Counted from the first letter of the stretch, positions 37,020 through 51,114 are shown. The stretch: DNA of 64,000 bases from Sipunculus nudus (GCA_026874595.1 CM049322.1:20401400-20465399), one strand, 5' to 3'. Translations and numbers: made by a program. Notes: generated by a model from the letters alone, not told the origin.

Positions 37020-39386
37020 TCATGGATCAGTCCCTGCAGCTTCACATATTTTATGAATATTCGTATTTGATGTGGCATTAGTCGAGCTCCTAGACCTTAG
37101 TACTGACCATTTCCTCGATTTCTCTTTGACAGCGTAACGTATCCGAACTGTACACATCGATCCAAGCACCAGGAAGAAACCCTGAGAAGCATTCAATATA
37201 ACAGCAAGAAAGTCCAGCACAATGTGCCTCCCAACTTCTGCTATAATAAACATAACCCACGATACTCCCATCAGTACGAACAGGTTTAAATAAAGAGGAA
37301 TATTAAAGCTAGTTTTGTCTGACTTTCTGTTGATACTTGATCTTGATCTGCACAAATACACAATTGCCAACATGAACATAAAGATGTTCACTAAAAGAGC
37401 GGCAGCAATAGGTGTTACGAAGAAAACAATCAGAGAATATTTCTGTGAAATCCAACAAACGTTAACACCATACTGTGGTCGAAAGGTCTCTGCATTAGTT
37501 GTGTGGTTCACAATGATAGCTATTGCTACAATTATAGTTGGAGTTGCCCATGAAAATAATGAACTGTAGAGGAATATGCTCTGTCGGCCACTAACCTTAG
37601 ATAAATTAGTACTCAGCCAAAGCATGTGTAAAATACCGACAGCCACCGACGTCATCCAGGCGAACATAGCAAGGAAGGACCAGTGCATGAACACGCCGAT
37701 TATGTAGCAAAACGTGTGACCTTTTGCAATGTATGGGAAAATCAGCAAACATATTAAAACAAGACACATTGAAATGGCTAAACTGGTTTGCACACGGCCC
37801 GCTGACTGTCAGAACTCCTTCAACAGGAAGTGAAATATGATGCGCACGCATAGGGAAATGATTGACAAAGACATCAAACAAATAGTTAAAATTCCCAGTG
37901 CCCCCTTGGCGTTTACATTCGGCTCAATATATTCCGTCACTTCTCGACACACCATTGCCGAACCATTTTGTATGTAAAATCGAGGCTTCCTAAATACCCG
38001 CTCTGACTTGTTCAGAATAAGAAAACTCTCATTAAACAGGATGAATTCAGACGGTTGGTATGCTAAGTATGTACAATTTACCATAAAATTGAATGTCACA
38101 TTCAGAATTTGTTCCTTAGGCAAACCAAGTTAAGGGAGATGATCTCGAAGTATGCGGGTAACGTTATATCTCATGGCAGCTATGAAATCCTCCTCTGAAT
38201 TCTTACTTATATGCATTGTGACTGTGATTCCTAAAGAAGCATTCCTGATGCCGTCTGATGTAATGTACACATTGTGATCCGTAGCATTTTCAATTACTTC
38301 TTCGATATAAGAACACTTTTTACAAGTCGGATCATTGATCCACTCTGGGGGAGAGGGAGCGATAATAGGTCGACAATCAAACTCGTCCCACTTTTGATTT
38401 TCCGGACATTCTGGCTCCGCGACCTTATTATTTCTGACTTGAAGTCCATCAGATGGGTCGAAATTAAACACGATTTGAAATCTCGTTGTAGGCGTAATTT
38501 CTGAACCACCTGGACCTGGTCGACCGCTTTGACCAGGAAGACCTGGTGAATCATCTAGTACAGGCGGAAAAGGTTCACAATGCTCACATTGTTCCGTAGA
38601 TTTATCTACACAAGCGGTACAACAAATGTTGTTGTGCATGCGCCACCCCTCGGGTTTATAATCTTCACCAAAGCGATCACATGAATAAGGAACGTCACAA
38701 GCCGTGTGACAATTATACAATGCTTTGTTTTAACAAATGCGCAGGTCATTGTGATTTGCCGGAGGGACAAACATGACCTCACATCCTTTATCTACAAGGT
38801 CTCGTAGAGGTGATACGGGATCTCTGCTGGTTACATTTCGTGTTATATCCCCCGATTCCCAGGTACAGCTGATACTTGCATGCCAGGGTATAATCTTCTT
38901 ATAATTTACGGAATTACATACCGCACATCTCACATTGGTGTAATGTAGTCCTGTAGCGCTGTCCGTGACGGGGATCACACTGTATAAACTGTCTCAGGTT
39001 CTTCGACACGCCTGCTCGTTTGAGCTACATGATGACGTCATCATAGTACCACTTTGAAGTGTCGACTTCTCACCAATGAGCTTATGAACACAAGTAGCAG
39101 AGTCTACGTTGCTGACTTTAGATATCCAATTATTTCCCATTTGCCACTGTTTCGAACAGCTTCCTTTAAAGTCACTGCAGCAGTCACCGAAGAATTTACA
39201 CATATGGTCACAGGAGCACTGCTGGTAATCCATGATATTTGCAACTCTCCCGCAACGATTATAACAACTTCCACATAGATGTGACATATCCAAAATAGTT
39301 GTGTTGTTCTCACATGGCAGTTGGTATGATATTCCAGATAATATTAACAGTATGAATCCTACGAGGGTCAAACTTGTCGAGAACAT
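37020..39386 (-). pseudogene. SMB-domain Methuselah-like GPCR, four nonsense codons (copy D)
   Basis: It has the same 788-codon frame as copy A. It shares copy A's three stops (TGA 38996-38994, TAA 38732-38730, TAA 38132-38130) and adds one of its own: TGG to TGA at 37811-37809, the Trp of the KEFWQS segment between TM1 and TM2. No frameshift occurs. The private stop shows continued decay after U1 and U4 separated. Domain order and the short five-triplet Gly-X-Y tract are as in copy A. Other differences from A that I see are scattered substitutions, such as DPNGN to EPNVN before TM1 and SWG to SWA in TM4. It is not expected to make a receptor unless stops are bypassed. Confidence 0.87.
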
Positions 39387-40030
39387 GGTGATTCTTTAGC
39401 AAGTCTGATTGTGAAAACATGAAGGTCGTGTTGTAAACAGGAGTATGCAGGTTTAACCGTGACTTCCCCGTGTCTTTATGTCCGCTCACAGCAGCCGTGT
39501 ACTATAACATATCTGTAACGGAACTGCGACGCTATGCACGGATACAGCGGATCAGAGAGCTTGTCGCAGACATGTATACACATGATTGTGCCGGCTGACT
39601 TCCCTAATTAAAGAACAAAAGAACACGTTCTCTGTTGGCTGACTGTGGGCTGACTGGTGACACGCATGACCGATTTGATGGTGGGTCCGTGGAAGACCAA
39701 TTCACTATCCCTCTAATTAACCTACTTCGAAACTGCACCTCAGAGCAAACACGTTTTTGGTCGCTTTAAAACAAGGTTATGTCACAAAGTGGGGAATTTA
39801 TTTGTGAAAGATAAAGTTTCGCTCACAGATCCATATAGTATATAGCATATACCAAAAAGGAACGTGAGGAGAAAATACAAGGGCATATATTATGAACTTA
39901 TATTAACATTTTATGAGCCAAGAGCCACGTACATCGCCGCTATGCCCTATAATACTTACAGTTAGCACGTAATAAAATAAATTGTTTGAAGTTACATTTG
40001 CATCACTTGTTTTTAGTGAAAATTACCCGT

Positions 40031-40032
<2 letters not shown>

Positions 40033-40068
<36 letters not shown>

Positions 40069-40077
40069 TATATATAT
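40033..40077. repeat. (TA)n microsatellite
   Basis: Left-arm tract of the U4 inverted repeat, interrupted by TAAATA. It is longer than the U1 equivalent, which shows recent length change. Confidence 0.93.
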
Positions 40078-40401
40078 AAAGTAATTAATAATTATTAGTT
40101 AACAATTTAAAATTAAATATTGACATTTCCGACAGAATAATAAAAATCTATAGGTTTTTATAAGTTTTAATCATTTCATTAAACGTTATGAAATAATTAA
40201 AATTTTAGATAATTGAACAACTTAGAGAACACTGTATAAGTTCTACGATGGTCAGATAATTTGTGCGGTCTAATTTAAAAAGATACTATCTTCCCTTGCA
40301 AGGGCAATAGTTATGTTCTTTCAGGGCCACAAAATTTATGTAAATATAATATGAACGTATTTATTTTACATGGATTATATAAATAATTATAATAACTAAT
40401 T

Positions 40402-40606
40402 GAGGCACTCTCCATGGCTCAGGTGGTAAAGTTAGGTAGTGTCAAGAGGTGGAGGAAACCGGAAAACACGGTGAAAACCACCGGTCTTGGGCAACTAGAA
40501 TCCACCATCATAGCCACGCCGGGATTCGAACGCGGGTCGGCAGCGGAGAGAGCGGAGCGTCTTACCTCTCGACTGTCAAGGTCCCCGTATGTACAATGTA
40601 CAAGCC
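40402..40606 (-). mobile_element. tRNA-like SINE-type element, U4
   Basis: Twin of the U1 copy; A-box-like and B-box-like motifs as described at 5228-5432. Confidence 0.5.
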
Positions 40607-40877
40607 TTGAAAAATTTAATTATAATTGAAATAAGATCCAGTAATTTCCATTTTGTAAACTGTATGCATTGTGTTTGATGTGATCCAGTACAAAATGTAT
40701 TAAATGTGTTTTGTATACCTTTGCAACATAAAGTATTAAAAATATTGACTGAATTCTACATGGGTTTCATACATAGATAAAATGATTAAAACTTATAAAT
40801 ACCTATAGATTTTTATGAATCTATCGGAATGTCAATATTTAATCTTAAATTGTAAGCTAATATTTATTAATAACTTT

Positions 40878-40879
40878 AA

Positions 40880-40946
<67 letters not shown>
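40878..40946. repeat. (TA)n microsatellite
   Basis: Right-arm tract of the U4 inverted repeat, with one TT interruption. Longer than in U1. Confidence 0.95.
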
Positions 40947-40948
<2 letters not shown>

Positions 40949-41622
40949 TCCGGGGTAATTTTGGATGTTTGTAACGGGTTATTTTCACTGAATACAAGTG
41001 ATGTGCATGTAACTTCAAACGATTTTTTATATTACGTGCTAACTCTAAGTATTATATAGGGCAAAGAGGTGATGTACGTGGCTCTTGGCTCATAAAATGT
41101 TAATATAAGTTCATAATATATGCCCTTGTATTTTCTCCTCACGACGTTCCTGTTTGGTATATGCTATATACTATATGGATCTGTGAGCGAAACTTTATCT
41201 TTCACAAATAAATTCCGCACTTTGTGACATAACCTTGTTTCATATCGACCAAAAACGTGTTTGCTCTGTGGTGCAGTCACGTAGTAGGTTAATTTAGAGG
41301 GATAGTGAATTGGTCTTCCACGGACCCACCACCAAATCGGTCATGCGTGTCACCAGTCAGACCACAGTCAGCCAACAGAGAACGTGTCCTTTGTTCTTTA
41401 ATTAGGGAAGTCAGCCTGCACAATCATGTGTATACATGTCTGCGACAAGCTCTCTGATCCTCTGTATCCGTGCATAGCGTCACAGTTCCGTTACAGATAT
41501 GTTATAGTACACGGCTGCTGTGAGAGGTCATAAAGACACGGGCAAGTCACGGTTAAACCCGCATTCTCCTGTTTACAACACGACCTTCATGTTTTCACAA
41601 TCAGACTTGCTAAAGAATCACC

Positions 41623-42079
41623 ATGTTCTCGACATGTTTGACCCTCGTAGGATTCATACTGTTAATATTATCTGGAATATCATACCAACTGCCATGTGAG
41701 AACAACACAACTATTTTGGATATGTCACATCTATCTGGTGGTTGTTATAATCGTTGCGGGAGAGATGTAAATATCAACGCTAAACCAGCAGTGCTCCTCT
41801 GACCATATGTGTAAGTTCTTCGGTGACTGCTGCAGTGACTTTAAAGGGAGCTGTTGGAAACAGTGGCAAATTGGAAATAATTGGATATCTGAAGTCAGCG
41901 ACGTAGGCTCTGCTACTTGTGTTCATAAGCTCATTGGTGAGAAGACGACACTTCAGAGTGGTACTATGATGACGTCATCATGTAGCTCAAACGAGCAGGC
42001 GTGTCGAAGAACATGGGACAGTTTATACAGTGTGATCCCAATAATTAAGCTGTTTGACGTTTGGGGTAAATGTTGGTAA
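41623..42079 (+). pseudogene. Truncated 5' fragment of the GPCR, head-to-head with copy D
   Basis: It has the same 1-base insertion frameshift as the U1 fragment (continuation frame 41807-42079) and the CSSD change. A further TGT to TCT change removes the first cysteine of LCGG. Receptor similarity ends at GTGATCCC (42032-42039). Confidence 0.8.
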
Positions 42080-42424
42080 CAAAATTAGATTTATCTTGTT
42101 ACTTGCTTTACCTAGTATCAGATACGTAGATAAAGGGGATTTTATACGCAATATTAGGACTTAAATTACGCTAGGACTCAAAACACACTATTACACATTC
42201 ATGCACACACATAAATGAACCCGAATCGGTCATATAACGCTGTAACAAAAAACATGGTAAGAAAAAACGAATTTCATAAAATTTATTTTATAAAACACCA
42301 GTGATACAACTTTTGTGCTGCGTTGCATTTTCAAGTTGGAGGAATTCCGGTACACGTGATTACTTCAGCAAAATCACGTGACTCCACAGCCGACATAAAT
42401 GTAAAATGCAATACACCTCCAAGT

Positions 42425-42438
42425 CTATATATATATAC

Positions 42439-42479
<41 letters not shown>

Positions 42480-42481
42480 TT
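42425..42481. repeat. (TA)n microsatellite
   Basis: U4 version of the 7252 locus with two TACA interruptions. Confidence 0.95.
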
Positions 42482-43140
42482 ATTAACACACCTTAGTCAA
42501 TATACCGGATTTGGTGTGTATATTTCTATCCTGAAATCACGATGATAAATTCCCTGATAACGCCTACTTCAGTAGGTAAAATTATATGAACAATAATAAT
42601 AAAGGTAACATGCACGTGGGTATTCCACGCATAAACAACTGACACTATCATACGACGACGTAGGTAAGGAAAATCGGTGCGACATTAAATTCAATGAATA
42701 TTATAGACAACAAGTAGCAGTAAATACAGTAGTTGTATATGTGTATAAAGAAGCATGTGATAATAAGCAAAAAAACAACGTCAACAACAAAAACAACGGA
42801 AAGAAGCACAAAGTACATACATATGGCGCCCTCTGGCGGCGGAGGGGGTAACTAAAATCAAAAGGCGCACATACATGGTATGCCCTCTATCAGCGCTGAG
42901 GGTAACTAAACACATTATCGCCATGTTAAACCAGTAAGAACACTTAAAACTTTCAAACTCTTAATTTATTAAAAGTTAACAAGTAGTTATTCTGAGGACT
43001 CAGCGCTTTTTGAAGTACAATGGGGAGAGGGGTTTGCAAAGAAAACTAAAAAAAGAGATCATAGAATAAAATGCATTTCAAAGTATCATTAACATTATGC
43101 ATAACGTTTCACTCCACTACCCGTTTATCATAGAAAGCTT

Positions 43141-43141
<1 letters not shown>

Positions 43142-43196
<55 letters not shown>

Positions 43197-43197
43197 T
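43142..43197. repeat. (TA)n microsatellite
   Basis: U4 version of the 7975 locus, about 26 bases shorter than in U1. Confidence 0.95.
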
Positions 43198-44758
43198 GTC
43201 ATTATGTTCAAATCGTATTTACAACATAGTTTCACCAAAGGTTGGCAAAGCGCTGCAGCTTTCGACACTCACACGCATACAATTGCCCGAACTAAGTGAA
43301 CAGAGCTCTTTACCTTGCCAACGGAAAGACTGGAGTACCAAGTGTCTGGGGGTCAGAGGTCACCGTCCATCATTCACAAATACTGATGAATATTTTTGTA
43401 ATTATTTTTTAACTATTCTATAGGAATGTTAGCAGCTTGGGGGGGGCAAGTTTACATATATGTATAAACGATACTCCTGATAAACTGAGAACGTTAACTT
43501 CTCCTTCAAGCATGCGCACTGCGCGTAACTGTCGTCTGCCGGGTTGGGCCAAGTGAACAAGCAATGCAATTTAGTTGGACGAAACGAGATACTTCCGTAA
43601 TACTCCAAGGGTAACATAAGACTAAATGCTAATATCAAAGACCCGAACACTTATTATCAGATGACACCAATAGATGTCGCTGGTGAGTTCGGAATAGTCT
43701 GTAATAGACAAAGAACCGTTTGAGAGCGAGTGTCACATACACAAGAAGTTCATGAAAGAGATGATGAGATGAGCGGACTCGAAAAGGCTGGCCCGCAAAT
43801 ACGAGCCGATCTCTGTATGACGATGGTATGGACATAATACCATAACTACAATGAAATCACAATGATAACTGCCTAGTAATAGTGAACATAACCTTCGAGG
43901 GAAACTGCATTAGTTTAAAGCCTTGCTGGTCAGATAGAGTGGATCTTGTCTGATCGACCACCTCTCTAATAAGACCATCTGTGAATTAAGACCACCTTTG
44001 GCCCTTCTTATACACAAGTTTTAAAAAATATATTTTACTGTATATGGAAAAAAAAATCAAAGAAAATAGGGGCTGACATACTGGCTGCCCACTTGTGTAT
44101 GAATGCATCTTGATATACACCAACAACTCTTAAAAAACGATTAACCGACGCATTATGGCGATGATGAACAATCGTGTATGGCTATCCCTGAGCTAAAACG
44201 TTGTTATAACCTCCAAATGATATCATATGCATAAATGTGGGGGTCGCGTGTAGAATATAATAAATTTTATCCAGGTGGGCAGGACTTCATGAAAAGATTT
44301 GTGAAGTTCTTTTTTGTCAATGTCGTTGGTGAAATGAATTATGACGTAGTGCAGCAATGTATGAAATACAGCATTAAACAAATATGAGGATGATCGTGAC
44401 GTCACCATTATGACGTAATTTTGACGCCACGCTAGAAAGAAAACTGACCGCAGCTCAAGATAAATATGATACAGAAATATTTCTTATATGGTTCTGGTGC
44501 AGAATGTTGTTATGAGCACAAATATATTCATGAATGTCATGTCAAATCAAGTATTAACCGGATGAATTTGAGTCGGTCTCTACCCCTGGAGAACACATAA
44601 ATGGGACACCACTATGACGTCATACACAGGGAATGACGCACTGAATTCATGAGCTCCATCAAGGTGACGCCACTAGATATCTATACATAAAATATATCAG
44701 CTTTTTCTGTTAACTCGGTCCCCCTACACGACCACTCTGCAGACATTTATGTCCTAAG

Positions 44759-47700
44759 TGGGGGTGGGTATTATTTTACCAATTTGGGAAATCCGATACT
44801 GTAACCCCCTGAATTTATTTACCTGCATATTAAACCTTGGAAAATATTTTTTTCCAAATTTTCTTCAAGTGTAACCCCCTGTACACCCCCTGTCAAGTTT
44901 GCATAAAATATAAAAAATACATTTTTTTCAGTCTTGTTCATAGATTCTTCAACTCCTTTATAAACCGGGCTTTAAAACCGTTTGAAGTTGTGCCAAATGT
45001 ACTGATATTATCATATTAACTGGTATTGATGTATTATTACCATAATTCATTGATATAATTAGTGTATGGCCATAACTTTGCCTCAAAATGTGAATAAATC
45101 ATACAAATCAGGAAATGACGCATATATAGCCATAAAGTTATATGTGACATTGATATTATCAAATCATATACTGGTATACTGCTCCATAAAAGGTGGCCTA
45201 TAATTTCAGAGTCTGAAAAATATGTTCAACACACTGAGCTGTTCAATATTTTGGGACCATTTTAAATGATAAATGCTGTCAGAAAGGAAATGGGCTCAAT
45301 AAAATCTACATTTGCCTAACACATTACGATTACTGCCTTCGTATAAAGATTTATCATGAAGACATGGTTTTGTTAGTCCATACTTTTGTTCTATAGCAGT
45401 CTTGCAGTGAATGTGTTTACAATAGTATTGCAAAAGATTTCAAACAGAAAAAATACACAAGCAGAAAAATACACAAAATATATTCTGCTTGTATAAATAT
45501 TTCCTTTAAGTGCTACAGATAAAGACTCACAGTGCCCTTTTGGAACATTACTCTCCTGTATGGATTGATGCCTTTACTTTTGCATATGGAAACATCTTTT
45601 CAGGTTTTTTTTCATAACTATAAATTAAAGGGACAGCATCTCCCTCATAAAATCCCATATACCAGTCTTATTTGTGTGAAGTTCTCTATCTGTTTGAAGA
45701 AATAATGATAATCTATTTCTTTCAGCTGAAGAAGTTAGGCAAATAAAATATGGTAACATCAAAACCTAGGTCAAAGTACAAGAGGATTCTTGAGGGAGAT
45801 AATGCCTCCAAACAAGTCCTTTAGTGAATCCTGTAGGAAACCTTAAATTAAGTAATAATGGCCAATAATCTATTAGCTGTGTAATTTTAAACTTCTTGAC
45901 AGCCAGTCTCATCTGAATCTTAATCTTTGCTGCACTAAAATTGATTAAAGGGGTCATAAATTGAAAATAATAAATATCATATACATATACATTCCTGTTA
46001 TCAATCCTAATTTGGAACAAATTTTGCCCAAGTTTCACAATAATCTTAATATTTGAAGTTCATTAGGAATTCCATTTTTCAATAATTTACCCATACATTT
46101 TTTCGAAATTTGCTATGCCTATCCATCTTCGATAAATTTATCTTTTGTACATGAGCCACCTATAATTAATATATTTTTGTAGCGAGTATTTTCGATTTCT
46201 GTAGAGATTCACATTTTACGTTCAACTGACATTTATAACTCTGAAGTTATTTGTCTGACTTTGAAAACAAAATTCATCCGGCATACCCATTTTCTGGTCA
46301 TTAGTCAAAGTTTAACAAAATTAGGCAAAATAATGCTTATAAAAGGGACTATCAGATGTGAAATTCCCCTTTTCATGGTCTGTTTCAAGTAAAATTAACA
46401 TAATTTCTCAATAATTATTGCATAGATTTGTAATTTTTTTTATTGCATATGTTAATCTTGGATAGCTGTAGAGATGGTGCTAGATTCGTTGGAATCATCT
46501 GTACCATTAGTATTTTTGAACATTTGTTTATGAAAGTTTAATGGTCAATTTGGGAGTGAGTTTCCTAACTTTAGCAATAATATAAAGCATTTATTGATTA
46601 AGATGTTTCAGTTAAACGTATATCATGTGTTTTTATTTTGTGGGTGAGATTAAAACTTTGGCAAAAACAAACACATAAATGGCTACAACTTTTTTTTAAA
46701 TTATACCTGAAGTCATGCACTGTTATGTTTTCTTAGAGCCTGGTCTGTTCTTTAGTAGTGTCCATATAATTTATACCATAGTTATTATATTGTACTTTTG
46801 AGTGTGAGAGTGACTGTAAATCTTCCTTTAATTCATTTCATCGTAAATGACAACAATGATAACACATCCATATCCCAAGAGCAGAAATTGTTTTATGCAA
46901 ATATTAGTGAACCACAACTTTTGAGAGGTATGTACATGAAGGTTAGTCTGAATCAAAGATTCTGACAGAAATATTTCCAGCCATTTTAAAAAGAATCCCC
47001 TAATATTGGAGGGGTAAGCAGAGACAGTTTTGGTTAACACGCCTCACAACGTCTGTATTATGTTATGGTTGTTTTTGTTGATAGAATGGTATTCTCGTAT
47101 TTTTATTTACCAAACTATGTTTAAATTATGCTTTTATTGGATGCGAATTTTTAAGTATTGAACTTAAATCTCAATTTTATACATATCATAACATGCATAT
47201 ATTTATTTTTCATAACGTCTTGCCAAAATATATCCAAAATATATATTTTTCTTTAATAAAAAGCAAATATAGAGGAATATCTGGTAAAACAAAGTAATGT
47301 TAGTTATATAAAGGCATATCTTTCCAAAATAATTTAGGTATCGTGGTTAACATGTCAGTAAACAAAGAAAAACTAGAGGTTTGCAATCACTCTTAGCGAT
47401 CACTAAAATCTCCCTTGACGCTCCACACTGAGCGATAATTGGGAATCAGATATGGAGTCTATTACCATGGAAATCAGGTCAAGGTCTAAAGTAAATATCA
47501 GGTGCAACTCTGTCACCTCAGAATTATATTATGCACAACGGTCAGTTTTTTTAAAATCAGCCATATGTGAGATCTAGCACAAACATGACAGATGTAAGAA
47601 AAACAGGTAAAATAACCCCCTAAAAAAGGAGAGAAAAAAATATTTAATGGTTTTGTACTCTGGGGAACCTGACAAAGTCCATACACAAATAATGGAACCA

Positions 47701-47935
47701 AAATATTGGTATATTAATAAACTTAACAACCCTTGTAAGCCTTGTGTTCTTATAGGAGTTGGCTTTGTGATGATTTTCACGTTTTTCACGACTTCACAAC
47801 TTTCAGAGGCTATATACAGGGGGGTTACACTACTTTAAAAATTCAATAAATATTTTTTTCCAACATATTTCCACCAGGTACATATTTTGAGGGGGTTAAC
47901 TCATGAAGTTAAGTTAGTATTAATACCCACCCCTA
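44759..47935. mobile_element. Non-autonomous DNA transposon, hAT-like, 3177 bp (U4)
   Basis: This is the same element and same insertion site as 9622-12803, with TCCTAAG at 44752-44758 and 47936-47942. Both copies share the exact target site, so they descend from one insertion that was later duplicated with its unit. The two copies differ by a few bases only, for example a T-run near 46690. No transposase is visible. Confidence 0.75.
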
Positions 47936-47942
47936 TCCTAAG

Positions 47943-50324
47943 TATAGTTTATAGAGAGATTCTTTACTATACATAACGAATGCGCAATGTAATATTCAAT
48001 TACATACATACCTACAAACAAACTTGCTGAACTTTACGGCTTGAAAATATAGCTTCTATAACCTTAATATATAAATAAATAAACTGCCCGAATAGCTAAA
48101 AATTGTAGTAATACATGTGTAAAATATTAAATAAATGATCTGTTATCTTGAAAGATATATTTCGTAGAAACATTTTTACATAGGCGCAATGGCCACGGAT
48201 TTATTGCGCACTGATTTCTGCGCATGCGCCCTCTGACACCCAATATAAGAATTAAGAACTTCACTGCCAGAACCATTGAATTATTAGCGTTAAATGAGGG
48301 TTGCACATAATCGAGGGAATTCATTTAACATCGTAGAACTGCCTCCTGAGCATAGACAGGGTAAATTTAGTTTTTCCCCCTAATATTTTACATACACTTG
48401 GCGTGACATGTATTTATTCTTAAAGCTGATTTCATGTTCTACTTGTTGCTACATAGAATATGATGGTGTTCTTAAACCAGTTGGTTTAATTTGGATTTTA
48501 ATCTATCTTTTATAAATTGCAGATTGTTTATTAAATGATTCATTCCAGTATACCTGTAATATTTAAAGAATGTCTCCGGGCATCATATTAAAATACAGGT
48601 GAATCTCTCGTGTATTTATCATGGGTGTAAACTCTAAAAAAATATGATATATTAGGGATTTTAACTCCATATCACGAAAATGCACTGTTTTGAAGCATAA
48701 ATAGCTGGGAAATATTGAATTATATTTAACTTATATTTATTCTTCCAAAATTAACCCAGTTTTGGAAAATATTCAAATACCACACGTAGAGAATATTTTA
48801 ACACTCTGAATATGCACGTGTCAGGTTGTTACACAGGAACCCTTTATGTAATATCAAGAAAAACTTATTCAACGTGTAAACATACTCCTTAAACCTTATT
48901 CTTTTGTTACCAGTTTGCATTATATATTCAAATAAAAAAGGAGAGAAAAAGCATCTGTCCAAGACAAAGACATACCAAAAACCCTAGGCCTCATAGGAAA
49001 ACTAGTACTAGTTGAAAAGCATCTTGTTTTTATGGATTTATATTCAAAGAAATTTAAGGCACAGCTTGAAACATAAACTTGGCAGTCGATATGACATGTG
49101 TCATAATTCCATAAACTAGCTCCTTCATAACAATATTCAAATGTCAAGGGTATTGTTAACTGAAGTCAGTTACAAATCAACTAAAACAATCATTACAAAT
49201 CTTTGCCATCTTTCTGATTATAAATCCTAATATTATCTTGGTTTGGAGACAATGTATGTGTTTTATAGATGATGACAGCTACGTGTTTTGAGACTTCTAG
49301 TAGAAAATATTGCGTCTGGTAGATAGGTGGAATATTAAAGGTATAGTATACTATGTGTAAAAACAACTGATAACAATATCAAAGTAATTTGACCGTATGA
49401 ATGATAGGTCCGACATAAGCGTAGTATATATTTTTTCAAAGAATTACTCAAATGTCAAAACATGTGAAATTGTTTAATGCCCCAAAGAACCAAACCTATT
49501 CCATATTCTACACATGGGGAGGTGTTTGTTAACTAACTGGTGCAAACTGACTCAATTATTGGGTCTAGTGTATATTTAGAACAATACACATTGCTTGTTT
49601 CCTGCCTTGTTAATTAGTGCGCCGTGTGCATTTATCAGGATGTCAAGGCTATTTTTTTATGGATACTGTCCGTTGTTTACACAAAAACAGTCGGATTGCA
49701 AGGTTTTTGGAAAGTTAATATTTTTAAGGTTTTCTGAAAATCAAGTCACGACAGTATTTTAATCAACCTGACATATATATTACATATATTAACTCATAGC
49801 TTTTCGTACAAATAACAATTGGTAATAGAATTTGGGATCACTCAACTAAAGGATGTACTATAAAGAAATTTGTAAGTTTATATACCTCAGGCGACCATAT
49901 AATGATTGGGTACTATTAGTACTTCGTCTATATTAATACTCATATTGTCGACAAAGTGGCGGGGAAACAATGACAAATGGCCACACTTATTTGTAAAAGG
50001 GATGGGGCTTGGTATATGACCAGACAAACTGTAAATGATGCTGAAGTTGGGAATTTCAGCCATTGCAGAGGCTACGTTGTACCTAGGAAACCTTAACAAC
50101 TGTCTGTTGGATAAAAACTGCATAAAGTGTGTATTGAGATGAGACAAAACATGTTCACTATTTCATGAATAAGTCAAAATATCATATACTGTTTATTATA
50201 TAATATACTTCACAACATTTCTGTTGTTTACAGTTATCAGGTAAATACATGTATATAATATCTACAAAATTTTACAAACATGATGGTGTATACATCTAGG
50301 TATGACTAGTATATATACATATTT

Positions 50325-50386
<62 letters not shown>

Positions 50387-50972
50387 TGCTAAGAAAAAAC
50401 AAAAACTAGCATATTTTACTAGAATAGAATTTTAACTAGAATTACTCATACTTCACTCCAGGGTTACCGATCATGAAGGTGACAAATATGATTAACCTTC
50501 TTTGTGATAATAAATTATCATTTTCCAAACATTCACAAGGTTTTTATGATAAATCATTTAAAGTAGCCTTTTCTAATATTTGGAGTCTCTGGAATATCTT
50601 GATCCTGATCACATGACAACTAGTGGTGTTTAACTTACATATCCATGATAAAAATACACGTATAGTTACCACACTTTCAGTAACCAAGCTCTGCGTTTTG
50701 TGTGCGATCTCCTGTTTCAAAGGGTTAAAAGTAGACTGAACTTTAATTAATCATTATACCACTATTGTGATAATCATGGCAGAACTGATTATGGTAAGGG
50801 TTAGAGATACATCATACAAGCTTTCTGAATTACATACATAACATGCCATAATATAACAACATACAACATTACACATGAAAATTTAATGGCACACGAAGAT
50901 TCGAGATGCAAAGGAGATCTAATGGAATGAAATCTTGACATGGTCTGGGCAGAAGCCCCTTTAAAACTTTGC
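47943..50972. other. Non-coding DNA across the U4/U5 junction
   Basis: Counterpart of 12811-15806 at a constant offset of 35,132; no supportable gene. It includes the NRF1-like palindrome near 48221 and the 350-bp block present in U2, U3 and U5. Confidence 0.55.
50324..50384. repeat. (CA)n-(TA)n compound microsatellite
   Basis: U5 version of the 15191 locus with the longest TA part. Confidence 0.93.
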
Positions 50973-51114
50973 TCTTGATCTACACAAATACACAATTCCC
51001 AACATGCTCCTAATGATGTTCACCTAAGAGAACAGCAGCAATGGATGTTATGAAGAAAACAATCAGAGCATATTTCCGAGAAATCTCACAAACACCATAC
51101 TGCGGTGGAATAAG
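50973..51114 (-). pseudogene. Relic of GPCR TM5 region, U5
   Basis: Same relic as in the other units. The minus-strand frame preserves YALIVFFIT. It is flanked by the duplicated 3'-flank sequences near 50790-50950 and 51185-51310. Confidence 0.73.

Larger units (their letters stand above)
38971..42039. repeat. Long head-to-head inverted repeat, U4
   Basis: Arms are about 38971-40180 and 40778-42039, near-identical to the U1 structure, with (TA)n tracts in both arms and the SINE-type element in the spacer. Confidence 0.85.
42080..44751. other. Non-coding, microsatellite-rich DNA of U4
   Basis: Counterpart of 6897-9614; no supportable gene. The TA tracts differ in length from U1, and the G-run near 43438 is shorter. 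Confidence 0.6.
35165..49167. repeat. Tandem unit U4 of the GPCR array (14.0 kb), twin of U1
   Basis: It aligns to U1 at offsets between +35,132 and +35,183 along its whole length, including three shared receptor stops and the same hAT-like insertion. The constant +35,132 offset continues past the U1/U2 junction into the U4/U5 junction (14755 pairs with 49887). The duplicated block therefore spans more than one unit. Confidence 0.9.
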
